NCBI GenBank assembly: GCA_018417955.1
Contig: JACTVC010000003.1
Span: 806,001 to 870,000, forward strand
DNA: 64,000 bases
Origin: Laccaria trichodermophora
Taxonomy: Eukaryota > Basidiomycota > Agaricomycetes > Agaricales > Hydnangiaceae
Direction of reading: 5' to 3'
The notes under the pieces were generated by a model that ran no database searches, was not told the origin of the DNA, and saw only the letters and a list, made by a program, of their open reading frames with translations. Shown piece after piece: positions 12,316 through 23,508 of this stretch. The position numbers were made by a program, and so were the translations under genes. Position 1 is the first letter of the stretch; every line of letters begins with the position of its first letter.

Positions 12316-13752
12316 TTACAAATCCCAAAACCCATCCCAAAAAACCAACTCCCTCGCCTGCCCCTTTACATCTCCACGTATGATACCCTGCCCTCTAACA
12401 AGCGCCAACTCCCGCCCCCTCATCCGCCTCGTCTTCCTCAACGGCTCCAACGCGTCCAACTCGTCATCTGTCGGTTGTCTTTCCTCGTAAGGGAGGGATT
12501 GGGCTAGTGAATGGGTCAAGAGGAGGATGGCGTGCGTTTTGTGGAGGGCGAGGGAGGCTGCTGTTGATAGGGGTGTTGTTGAGAAAAAGGAGGAGGAAGA
12601 GGAAGAGGAAATTGGGGAGGGAGTGGAGGGAGTTGTGAGAGGGGTGAGGATGCCGTCGGTTGTGGTGGTGTTTTGACGGATAGTGTTGGGAATGTCGGTG
12701 CCAGGGTTAGAAGACCCATTAACGATAGGTTTTGTAGGATGGAAATGCGCCAAGAGAAGAGCGGAGAACAGGTCTCCTACGCCGGAGAAGTATCCTGGGA
12801 TCAGGGGGACGCATTGAGCGTGTACGATGGATGGGCGTAGGCGATCTTTCGAAGAGTGAGACGACGAGGAAGAGATGCAGAGGAGGTATTCATTTGAATC
12901 TAAAGAATTCGCGTCTGGTTGTATATGTTCTGGAAGGGCGGCGAATAGCCATGGTTTGAGAGGAATAGAGGAGATGACGACGTGTGGGACGTGGTATTGT
13001 TCGTGAAGGATGCGGAGGGCGGTGTGTAGCGATGGCAGGTCTTTCAGTTTGGTGTCTGTTAGCACTCTAGGATTTAGAGTGGGTGAGAAGGGTTATTTAT
13101 AGCAAGGGGGCAAGAGGTGGCGTACTCGACTTCGAACCAGTTGGGTGTTATAACTGTAGCCAGTGGTAACAGGTCCTTGTATACAGGTATAACGTCCGCA
13201 GCAACGTACAGTTGACCTGCGTCGCCCATTACAGCTACATTCCACATTGATTTATGACCCAAGAAGCGGGTGTAGTGAGGAAGACGTACGATCCAAAAGA
13301 TATATCAACCCCTCCTTCGTCGCCTTCAACTTTTGCGCGAGCCGTGCGACGGCTGTGAGGGCCTCTGCTCCTGGTATATAGCCCGTCAAGAGCCTGGTGG
13401 GCATGAGGAGCTCGTTTGTCTCCATTCCGGTGAATATGCTGTTAAGCTCTGCTGCTGTTGTTTTTGTGCCACCGGAACGACCATACCCTGCAAAAGTAGA
13501 TGAGATAGGTGGTGCGGTATGGGGAAGAGGAGGGTAAAAATTACCGGAGTGGTTAGAAAAGTTAACCGTGTTGACGACCTGAGAGAGTGCAGGTTAGTTG
13601 AGTGAATCGGGAGAGAAAAGACAATGTACATCGACATCATAGCCTAGACATTGTAGCGGAAAGACGGCTGCTTTCCCGCCGACGTAGCCAAAGACGACGT
13701 GAGACTGAATACTCAATACGCGCTGAGAGTTAGCGGCGTCGTCGAGCGACAT
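12316..13752 (-). CDS. pyridoxal kinase
   Basis: The ATG at 13752 gives [20 protein letters not shown], then [21 protein letters not shown] and, after an intron, [17 protein letters not shown]. These are the substrate and ATP-lid signatures of eukaryotic pyridoxal kinases. Later come [35 protein letters not shown] (DPVMGD-type motif, with an intron just before MGD) and, in the last exon, the catalytic anion-hole motif [19 protein letters not shown]. The enzyme phosphorylates pyridoxal, pyridoxine and pyridoxamine with ATP in the B6 salvage pathway. The insert after the catalytic motif (about 12500-12700) is Ser/Thr-rich and longer than in yeast Bud16. It ends [11 protein letters not shown] at 12316. 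Five or six exons. Confidence 0.92.
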
Positions 13753-14339
13753 TGATCAGTCTAAGTGACAGTGGGAGTTAAATGTTAAGGGTCAGATGAG
13801 TCATCAATTTCTATTTCAGGAGACGCTAAACAATTTCTGTACATTCCTCTTCCGCCATTCCCTCGTTCATGGCGCGACGCACCCCTCATCAACTTCCAAC
13901 GCATGCGTGACAAGCCCAGCAACTCCTCTTGCGCACGCATCCGGAGGAGTTTACATGGGGATCGGCAAAAGAAGGCAAGGAGGTGAAGGCGAGAGGCTGG
14001 GTCTAAACCGGCCAGATAAGAAGGAGAGGGGGAGTTAGTACGAGCTTCAAAGGCGCGGAAGATGAAGAGAGGAGAAAGAGAGGGAAATGTGTAAAAGAGG
14101 GGACAGAGGGAGTGGGGGGAGAGAGGTCAAAGCGGGAAATCTGATTCAATGCCACCCCAGCCGATACTTCACATGCTTCACAAGTGCTGTGACTTCCAAG
14201 CGCCGAATATATCTCCTGGTCTGTTTATAGAAATGCTGATCGAAACTTAAGGCGTCAGTGAGGAAGCCATGAGGAAGCAGAACATGGTGATTTTCTATCA
14301 TCAAATGCTCTAAACGTCCATCTTGCCCCACCTGCAGGG
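13753..14339. other. intergenic region
   Basis: This is the promoter side of pyridoxal kinase. A short purine-rich stretch lies near 14040-14130. No gene is supported. The left edge of the inverted duplication described elsewhere lies at about 14340. Confidence 0.4.
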
Positions 14340-15888
14340 CTCATCCCAACGCAGTGGCTGGAACCCTCAGGCCTCAGTACTCAGCAGACTAGTGGCGTTT
14401 CACACCCCGAACACACGTATGTGCGTGTCCGTTTCAACTTAAGATTCTGTGACCAGATTTGATTTTTTTTCTGAAGAGACTGATTATCTGAATTGAAGAT
14501 GTGCGATCGGATTCTGCACGCACTTAAAGCGTTGGGTCTTGTGAAGACACAGAAGTGAACCTTGCAGTAATCTCACGAATTTGCGTTTCAGAATATCATA
14601 TTCAGGCGAACAGCTCCGAACCAGGCTACGATAAGAACGTACAGCAGGAGTTGGATCGGATCTGTGACTCGCCAGCTTTATATACAGATCAACCAATTGA
14701 ATATAAATACCAGGCTTCAAAGTGCTCTTTCTCAAACCACCCATCTCATTGACCACCTTTCTGCATTCCCATCTCAAGCCTAGCCATCATGCCAAAGAAT
14801 CCCGTCGTCGAACTAAATGATCTCACCTTTGACCGTGTTGAATCAAGGGCCATGATCGGTATATTCACGGCGACCACGGATTCCGTCATTCCTGTGCCCA
14901 TAGAGGTGGAGGCTACCATCAAGTACGGGACCGCAAAGGTATGCATTTACGATGTAAGATTTTTCTGAAAGGCTCATTGGATGACAGATCGGTAGAATCA
15001 AAAGTCAGGTGAGAAGGGATCGTATTTTCTCTAGGAGTTCCCCTTACTCACGGATCAACCAGACATTAGATTTTTCCAACGGTAGCCGTGAGCTTGAGCT
15101 TGAAGCCCATTTCTTTGAAAACGGGACAAATCTCAATTCCGATGGCACGAAGTTTTTCTCGGAGTACTTGACTACCCAGAACGATATCCCTCTTACCCTC
15201 AATACGACCTCAGCATTGCAACTCAAGGCGCAAATTAGGGGAATCGCAACGCTGGGCGTCTCAGATATCATTGCTTGGGTGCGATTAGGCATTTTGGGAG
15301 GTAACGCTGACTATACCATCAACATCAGTGGGCATACGTATCTCGGGTTCACCAGCAATCAATTAACATCCTCGTTTTCTAGAACATCCTCTTCAGCAGT
15401 TCAAAATGGAAATCGTGAAGCTCCACTTTGTTGGAACGGTTGGACCAGATAACCTTATAGAAGGGGGCTTGGAAAACTTCACCTTAGAAGTGCGTTTTAT
15501 CGTCTTTTCTTCCACCGTTGAACGGCGACGTGGCTCACTGAATTTAAATTCAAAGAAAGGAACAGCTGAAGGAAAAACAGACCGGACACATGCAAAACTT
15601 TGTAAGAACGTGTTGACCACACTTTGGGGCATATCAATGTATCCCAAGGTCAGCGTCGCAATTCGGTCAGTTAATCTCAAGTAAGTATAGTTCTGCACAT
15701 GAAACCCGACTTCTGCCGTTTCTTACTTGGGTTTAAAAGGTTTGATGGATTACCCATAAACGGCCTGCAATTTGATTTCAAGAACGTTGACTTCAGTGTG
15801 GATGGCCCTGTGATTGGAGCTTTGCCAGCGGGGCTGGTTACCAGATTCCTCCCTTTTAATATGTGATTTATCTGTGTATCGAGAGCGA
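14340..15888 (+). repeat. inverted duplication, copy A
   Basis: This segment is repeated in opposite orientation at about 45942-47364. Similarity covers the upstream region (TAGTGGCGTT and CCCCGAACACA are shared), the coding exons, the intron junctions and the 3' flank (TTATCTGTGTATCGAGAG is shared). It stops abruptly at both ends. Copy A carries the intact reading frame. Confidence 0.85.
14789..15866 (+). CDS. unrecognised cytosolic protein, intact copy of duplicated gene
   Basis: I read ATG at about 14789 (MPKNPVVELNDLTFDRVESRAMIG). Introns follow KYGTAK (GTATGC donor near 14939) and KSQ (GTGAGA near 15009). One more follows NYTINI-type sequence near 15328, acceptor TTCTAG at 15380, joining to HPLQQFKMEIVKLHFVGTVGP. 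A last intron lies near 15680-15739. The protein ends near 15866 (PAGLVTRFLPFNM). It appears all-beta, with alternating hydrophobic residues and no signal peptide or membrane helix. The two halves may be related (LNDLTFDRVE...VPIEVEATIKYG versus FKNVDFSVDGP). I do not recognise the family; a LEA-14/DUF3712-like fold is only a guess. The intron positions are supported by conservation in the decayed copy at 46-47 kb. Confidence 0.65.
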
Positions 15889-17378
15889 GGCCTCATCCAT
15901 GTATTACTTAGCTACGAGTCGGTAATATCCTTTCACTGTTCTCCCATCTCACACATTTGTCCATGAATCACGATATCCGTTACGATTTCCATGCTCCAAC
16001 CAACCATGCCCACATGTTGGCTGACGATGTACCTTCGATCTTGAGTAATAAGTGCTGCACATCAGCTTAACCGTTTACCTGCATTGAAACGCGTCGACGC
16101 GTCTCTGGCATATGTAGCAAGTCAGGTGCAGAGCGCACGTGACCAAATCACGCAGCTGTCCGTTTACCGTAGGCTCGTGACCAGCCTGTATATGAGAACT
16201 TCTGTATATCGCAGGAACTTCTCATATACAGAACGGTCACCGGTCTACGTTTACCGCGCCATCCACTTCGGGCATGTGCCCACTTTCAGATTCCCCTCGC
16301 GCCCCGCACCTGCTCACTTTTTATCCTTTTTCTGAGGCTGGGGTACGCACGTCAGGCCATGTTTTCTATTTCCCTTATTCAAATCTCTAACACACCTCAC
16401 AGTATTCACGAAGTACAGATGACGACCATCTCCACCATCTGTTACATCATCTACCAACTACAGAAAGCACCCCACTGCGCTATCTGCGAGGGAATCGCCT
16501 TCGCCGTCATTGGCCTACGTTTGGGGCCTCCCCAAGCCATACAAACCAGTCAACGGTCTCGTCTCATTTCCACTACAACCTCGTCTGGCTCCGTTGAGGC
16601 TTCAGCACCGCACGGTAGGCACTCTGGTTTTGCCGAGTCCCTTCGTGGGTGTTTGCTTTGGCACAGCTGGGGGAGTAGTGATGATAGCCCTCTACTACGA
16701 CCATCTCAGAGTCATCTCCACCATATCTAGCCTCTCTGCAATGCTCGGCGTCACTGATTCATTTTGCTCGCGGACGCCGCTTACTGCATCAGTCATATGA
16801 ACATCGTAGTGAGTCAGACCCACAAACTGCTCTTGTTTTCTGCAATGAAAACTTCACCTATCAAGCGCTTTGGGCATCCTATGCTTTGAACGTAGGGAAA
16901 TCGATTTTTGAAGCAAACCTCGCAAGTCATGCTCACTGTCGCTCTTTGACGGCGCAAATGCTCTTTGGCTGTTAAGCCACTGAAAATCATGCTCGAAACA
17001 CGCCAGAGCAAAGTCGTTGACTGTGCACCTATCTCCATCACCCACAGAGCACTGATCTCGATCAAGTCGATCGGTCTATGTATGCATGTCAATGTATTGT
17101 GAAATGATAACTAATCTGGGCGCTAAGGAACGGCCATTTGGCATTCACGAAATGAAATCTACTTTGGAGATAGAGCGTACCCCAACTTGCCTCGTGTATC
17201 CATCAAAAACGCGAGCTATGCAAGGATAAGTGCAGATCATTTTTAATGACCAAGTCCTACCCCCTCGGCCTCTTTACAAGATAGTATAAAACACAATGCT
17301 TTTCATCTCGAATTTCTCAGGCAAATATTCCTGATCATCATATGTTTCTCAGCTCTCTCAAAGTCTCTGTCTCCAGCT
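15889..17378. other. intergenic region with hairpin
   Basis: About 1.5 kb without a supported gene. Short plus-strand frames at 16084-16335 and 16359-16800 have no recognisable domain. An imperfect inverted repeat lies at 16168-16249 (separate entry). The region directly before 17379 should hold the promoter of the caspase-like gene. Confidence 0.4.
16168..16249. repeat. imperfect inverted repeat (hairpin)
   Basis: Two 31-base arms (16168-16198 and 16219-16249) match at about 25 of 31 positions when one is reverse-complemented. The innermost 13 bases of each arm (inner end TGTATATGAGAA) are perfect, with a loop of 20 bases. CGTTTACCG flanks the structure on both sides. It could be a relic of a small foldback element or a structured terminator. 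Confidence 0.65.
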
Positions 17379-20300
17379 ATGCCGACCTATTCTGGTACCT
17401 TGGATCACAGTACGTTCATGGCGTTCTGCTTGGACGTTTCAACCCCGACGTTTACTTGATAGGCGTCGCTCGGTCACTCAAAACTCCATAGAGGTGAATC
17501 GCCTAGAGCCAACGTGAGTTCACAGCGTCAGATTCAACACTAATAACTCTCATCAATTTCATATCAGTGGTCCGGTCATAGAATCAGCCTCCCGTGGCCA
17601 GCCCCCACCAATTATCACTGTCCCAGATCAGTGAGGATTGGCACTTCCATCAGTGGTCAGACACTACTTACAATAATCTAGAGCGAGCAAGTCATTGTTT
17701 GCTCTCATCATCGGCATTAATGCGTACAAATACGCCGATCCTCTGAGGGGGTGTATCAAGGATGCTAAGGACGTGCGCAAATATCTACGTCGAGACTTGA
17801 AAGTTCCCAAGTCACATATCCGCTTGCTGACTGACGAGAACGCCAAGCGCACCGACATCCTCAAGGCGTTCTTGGAAATTCAAACCGATGAGCGTATCAA
17901 GAAGAACGATCCGATCTTGATTTACTTTGCAGGACATGGCGAAGAAACTGACGCTCCGACTGGCTGGCCTTCCGGAGACGTACTCAATCAGATACAGATG
18001 ATCATCCCGCAGGACTACTGCATCATTCCTGGAAGGCAGGTTCACGGAATCCCCGACCATACTCTCGCAGCGTTACTGAACGGAATAGCGAATCAACATG
18101 GGGATAATATAGTAAGAAATCTCGACCTACCCTTGACATAGATGACACAAATCTCGTTTAGACCGTCATCTTCGACTGCTGCCATTCAGGCTCCGGGACG
18201 CGAGGAAGTCGTAACATCCGCGGCCTCAGCGAAAGTATGAAACAACCTATACCAAAGGACCTTGACCATGACATCTGGTCTACCGCCAGCGGGTCCCGTG
18301 GATCAAGCACTGCACCAGAATATACCAGAAGCGGATTAGCTAACCACGTCCTCTTGGCAGCATGCACACAAAAAGAAAAGGCGCGTGACGCTCTCTTTGG
18401 TGGGCTGTTCACCCAAGCCCTCCTTCCTACTCTCAAATCGGCGGGCGTGGATCAACTGACGTATACCTCTCTTCTTGAGAGAATGGACAAGATACCATTG
18501 TAAGTCTACCCAACTGAGATATCTCCAAGACTGATGTCGTTTCCACAGCCAAAACCCCCAGTGCGAAGGGGTGAACCAAAATCGCATCATTTTTGACTCC
18601 AGAGCACCTACAACAGGACGTGTATGTTTCCCTATCAAGATTAAGGACTCAGAATACGAGATGCAAGCCGGATCTGCACATGGTGTCACAGAGGGTTCTG
18701 AATTTAGTCTATACAACGACAGTCTCGCCATTGACGACTCATCTTCCCTCTGTGTCTTCGTTGTTGCTTCTGCGGCCGACATTCGCCCATTCACCACCAC
18801 ACTAACCAAACGTGAGCCCAGCGCCGCCGTCACCCCTCTTTCCCCAACTTCTTGCGTTTTGCAAACGAAAGCCGGGGAACCGGAGGATCTTCTAGTGTTT
18901 GCTCCGCTCGATGAAAGACTTATCAGATTGTATGAGACTTTGGCGACAATGATGGAGGAGTTACATCCTGGAAAAAGGCAAATTCGGCTTGTCGAAGAGA
19001 AGGAAAAGGCGAGACTCGGCCTTTCGATTGTGGACAACAGAATAGCGTTTGACAATTTCGATTCGCGTCTCGCAGAGTACGGCTTGACTCGGATGCGTAT
19101 GCCTCATACCGTAGCAAACGACCCGAAGGAAATCATTTCGGTCCTTCATGGTGCTGCTCATTTCTATTGGCATCTTAACCGCGAGGTCAAAAATACTCTC
19201 GTCGACACCCACATCGCCATTGAATGCAATACCCTCGAACCCACAGGTGATCACGATATATCGGGAAAACCAATTTTGAAGGCGACTGGGGACAACCTCT
19301 TACAGCCCGACGGTGTCATTGACGTCGTTGCGTCAGAAGAGACGATGTACGGATATAAAATTACTAACGAAAGCAAGCGCGATCTCTATATCAACGCCTT
19401 TTACTTTGACAACACCGACTTTAGCATTCGTAAGTTATTTTTACTACCACTGGAAATCGTTAACCCACCCCCTTCTCCAGAGACATATTACCAATCACCA
19501 ACAAGCGGTAAATTTGAAACCTATCCCACCCTCACTCGAGGTGGTGGCGCTCTCACCCTCGGCTACGGCTCTGGCGGGGTTAACCCATTCACCTATTTCC
19601 TAGAGGAAGGCAGCGACATTGACGTGGGATATCTAGTATTCTTCATTTCCTCGGAGAACGTCAATCTCTCTACTATCCCACAGGAGACGCCGTTTGAGGG
19701 TCCGGGACGCAAGTCTGTGCAAAAGAAGCCCCCTGCACAACCAATTTACGGCACTATCTTGGTGCCCATTGTTCAGCGCCGCTATCCAGACCAAGAAATT
19801 GCTGAGCCGAAATCCATCAACGCCAGCGACTCGGAGACGAAAGAGAAAGATGCGTTGGCGAGAACGGATGAGCTTGCGCAGGAGTGTGCCCAGCTCCGCG
19901 TGACAGTGACAGCACAGAGCAAGAGACTAGCCCACTTGGAGTTGCAACTAAAATTGTTGCAGGAAGCGCAGGAGAAAATGGCATCTGAACTAACTGGCAA
20001 ATCTCATGATCATGCGTCCAGTTCCACTCCCTCTTCAGACAGCAAAGACGGTGCAGATTTAGCATCTAAGGATGAAGAAAAGTCGACGAAAAGCACGGGT
20101 CCTGACTACGGTGCGCCCCATCCCGAAAGCTCGACTCCTGGCTTCAATGACCTAACCCATTCACGCAGTATATTACCGTCTATACACCAAACTAGGCGCA
20201 TTCGAATCAAAACACCCTCTCTACAAGAACGACCGTTTTATTGGTCGCATTCCAACGAAGTCCTTTTCCCCTCCTAATACCGTGGCGTCTATCAAGCTGT

Positions 20301-21218
20301 CCCTGTGCGGACTTGAGGGCCTTTCGGAGCCCGACAAGGCACGTCTCTTCACACCGCTCTCCAGCTCAACACCCAAAGACGACTCTGCCCGCCTCTCTTT
20401 GGAGGGTCCTTCAGGGCCAGGCTTGTCCGAACAGGATCCGATCGCGTTGGTTGTCGAGTCCGAAATGAGGACCGAGGAGGCCGCCGCGCAGTTGGAGAAG
20501 CTGCCGGAACGCTCTGATAATACCGAGATCAATTACGGCAAGTCTTGTCGATGTCTTTTACTCATATAGTGCACTCATCAGCTCAACAGTATACTATCGC
20601 GTTTACTTATCAGGTGGAAAAGGAGATGAAAAGGCAAAGACGTCCTTTGACAAGAGTGATATCTCGTTAGGACGCATCAACACCCTCTTCATCGCTCCCC
20701 CTCACACCGCTGGATCTTTGAAAGCATGCATCGCAAAATTTGAAGGCCTCCGAGTCACCCAGGGTCATGCGCTCTACAAGGATAAGGATATACTCATGAG
20801 TGACACCGACGTCATATCCTTCCAAAATAAAACTTATCCAGGTAGTGATGAAGGCAATCCTGTTGCCCTTGCGACCGATTCGACCGATTCGAAATTCACG
20901 AAACGTGGTCAGTTAACTTCGACTTACGGTGAGTAACATTTCATGAGATAATGCAATTCTCAGCCTTTCCCACCGCAGACTACAAAGCATTATTTTCTCC
21001 CACCTGGCTATCAACAAACAAAGATGAGATCGTTCACACGGACGGAGTTATCGTCACTGACGGTACTTATTTCTCTCCTTTCCTACCACTTTGTCAACCG
21101 TCTGAAGTTGACGCTTCAAGTTGTCGGAAGAATGTCTTACCCAGTATACATGGTGAGTAATTCAAAGGGTGAAAAAGGCTGTGAGTCTCCAATTTGCATT
21201 TGGTCCTTGGAATACTAG
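17379..21218 (+). CDS. caspase-like (C14) peptidase with agaricomycete C-terminal repeats
   Basis: The ATG at 17379 and three small exons give MPTYSGTLDH, KVNRLEPT and GPVIESASRGQPP. The caspase p20 fold then starts at SLFALIIGINAYKYADPLRGC (17697). The catalytic His lies in YFAGHGEE (near 17930). The catalytic Cys lies in IFDCCHSGSGTR at the start of the next exon (near 18165). A second domain carries FSI-QTYYQSPTSGKF (intron about 19430-19481) and GYGSGGVNPF, usual for agaricomycete C14 proteins, followed by a coiled coil (near 19840-19990). An 85-base intron (20111-20195) avoids the stop at 20277 and adds HPLYKNDRFIGRIP, SFSPPNTVASIK and, after a GC-AG intron, VYYRVY...SLGRINTLFIAPPHTAGSLK. 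These are two copies of a repeat common in agaricomycete proteins. The fusion needs transcript support. Without it the peptidase ends at 20277 (SNEVLFPS). Confidence 0.75.
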
Positions 21219-21499
21219 GTCGTTATTGATTTTTTTTGTGGCAGTTGTACATCAGGGTGAGTGGTCTCCTCCCTCTGTCGGAGTAAAGTTTGGTATCCAT
21301 CGTTTTGCTAGCTAAAGTTAAGTTACTTTGATTGATCGCTGAATATCAGAAAGTGTGTCTGCTTTCGGGAGGAGAGAGAGAGAGATATCAGGCTGTGTCA
21401 GAACTCAAGTAGGCTGTACTAGATCTGTTAATATGTACCACCAGTAACGACGATTTACTGATTATGAAGAACGGCATCGATATCGCAATGCCGACGGTT

Positions 21500-22400
21500 G
21501 ACGCTTTCAAATGTTCAGTCCTACTCAAGCGAGTGTAAGATATACACGAACAAAACCCAAAATGTTGCTACCTTCCTGTACCTGTCGGCGGCGAAGGGAA
21601 GATGATACCCATAAACCTTTTCGGAACGGAGACAATTCCTCTATACCCGCCGCACCTCGTAGTAGTCGGGAATGGATAACTCTCACATCTGCCCAGGCCA
21701 ACAGCCTCTCTCACGACCCCCAGCTATATCGCGCTGGTAACCTACATACGCCCATTTTCCGCCTTTCACCCACTAGCAAAGTCTTTAACAAACGAGGGCG
21801 GATACGATCCAGAAAAGACTATAAGACTTGTGTCTCCAGTTTGCCATCACTGGCGAACCGTCGCCCTTGGCCAGGCCGTCCTTTGGAGTCGTGTTGTAAA
21901 CTTTTTCGTTCCATCTTCAAAGAGGGTGTGGGGCGTCGCTCACAGATGTTGGGGATGGAGAGAGGCTGGTGACGCCTCATAGCTCCAGCAGGTTTACGGA
22001 ACATGCTTCGAGGATCAGGAGTTTGCTCATATCCCTCCCCAGTCGGGTTCGTTCGATGGTTATTGGCAGGAACCCATGGCCAGGGCCCAGGTTGGGGGTC
22101 ATGCCGTGTCATTTTTGGCTTGAGACTAGGATACACTCTTCAAGGGTGATGCAGCACACTTGCTAAGATTCGGTATGAAAGGACTCAGAGACTCTGCACC
22201 GTCGATTTTACCCTTCCCATTTTCAGGAAACTTATCAAACTCCATGCGCTCAACTTGAATATCAACTCGAACGCGATTCCTCGCCAGTTAATCTGTCAAA
22301 GGACAGGGTTCGTACCCGATCTGACGACACTGCTTAGTGCCATCAGCAGAGAGCTTTCTCGTTAGTTGCTACCTGGCTGTTATTCACCCTTTTGCGAAAT
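21500..22400 (+). pseudogene. degenerate F-box protein relic
   Basis: Around 21800-21920 one frame reads GYDPEKTIRLVSPVCHHWRTVALGQAVLWSRVV, the usual second half of an agaricomycete F-box followed by the first post-box segment. Further downstream, fragments such as RLPHMQAQ and LIKLHALNLNINSN in other frames look like LRR-type remnants. Frame changes and stops between them prevent a continuous reading without many introns. I call it a relic. A multi-exon gene is possible but I cannot place the splice sites. Confidence 0.45.
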
Positions 22401-23508
22401 GCGGTTTGGATCCGCAATGAACGCCGTGGAACAAGCAGTTCAGGTATCCTGACACGGATTTCCTTCGGTTCTTAAGGCCTGTCATACCTCCTCTTGCGCC
22501 CAACTTTTACAGCAAATCATACACTCTTTGCCTGGACATCCGTCTCCCACATATGCAAGCTCAACACTTCAATCCATGCTACACACATTCTTCCATTCCA
22601 TGCCTCACCTCACAATGCTCGATACACGGAATGAGTCCACTCTTGGTCTTTCCGGCTTTGGAATATGGTTCAGGTGAAACCACAGAGCCCATACTGAGTA
22701 GCGCGGTTGCGGTCCCTCGGCGTACGGCTCGTTCAGTCTTGAGGCTGTTGCGTTCAGTGAACCAGAGGTCGATTGGGGCGCAAGGGACAAGGGAATGGCA
22801 GTGGAATTGAATATATCAATTGCTGTATGACAAGGAAATACCAATGACATATCTTTCGGATGAAAATTGACTTGCATGTGTGTGTACTTGTTCGAGCTTT
22901 GATCAATTCGTTTGCTTGGAACACCATGATCATACATCAAAGACTGTCTGATGAATAAATTAAAGAATAAACTGCAACAGGCATGCATAGTACGAGCAAG
23001 GATGTCTGCCAAGATGGAAAGGTGACACACACATATACAGATACCTACCACAACACATATATAGTACGTAGACGGAAAGAAAGAGATCATAACTAAAAAA
23101 GAGAGTCATTTGGTAGAAAGTTTAGCGGAGGCCAAAAAAAATAAAGTGGTATCATGGAGAGGAAGATGTGAAAAGGAGTGAGGGGGGAGCGGTCGAGGAG
23201 GGGATAAGTGTGGTGAGGAGGCGGAGGAGGGGGTAATAAATATCCAATGTGAGGTCGAACATCTTAGATATTTCGGGAGGGCAGAGTAGGTAGCACAGAT
23301 GGGGGGCAAGGAAAATCGTAAGCTAGCTCGTGATGACAAAATAACACAGAAACCCGGGGAGAGAGAGAAGCCGAGCACGAAGAGCATCTGATTTATCCAG
23401 CCTGGCCCCCAGAGAAAAGAAGAAAACTTTTGACAGGGGAAAAGAAAGAAGAAGCCACATGCATCTGTTCGGCTCCGTGCGCAATTCTGATATCGATCGC
23501 GACGTTTT
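22401..23508. other. intergenic region and 3' UTR
   Basis: About 1.1 kb with no supported gene. The end near 23100-23500 is expected to hold the 3' UTR of the minus-strand SKG6-like gene. The frames here on either strand are shadows or low-complexity. Confidence 0.4.

Noticed and set aside
22605..23090. Minus-strand frame of 161 codons
   Set aside because: AT-rich, no domain, no conserved pattern; likely flanking or UTR sequence.
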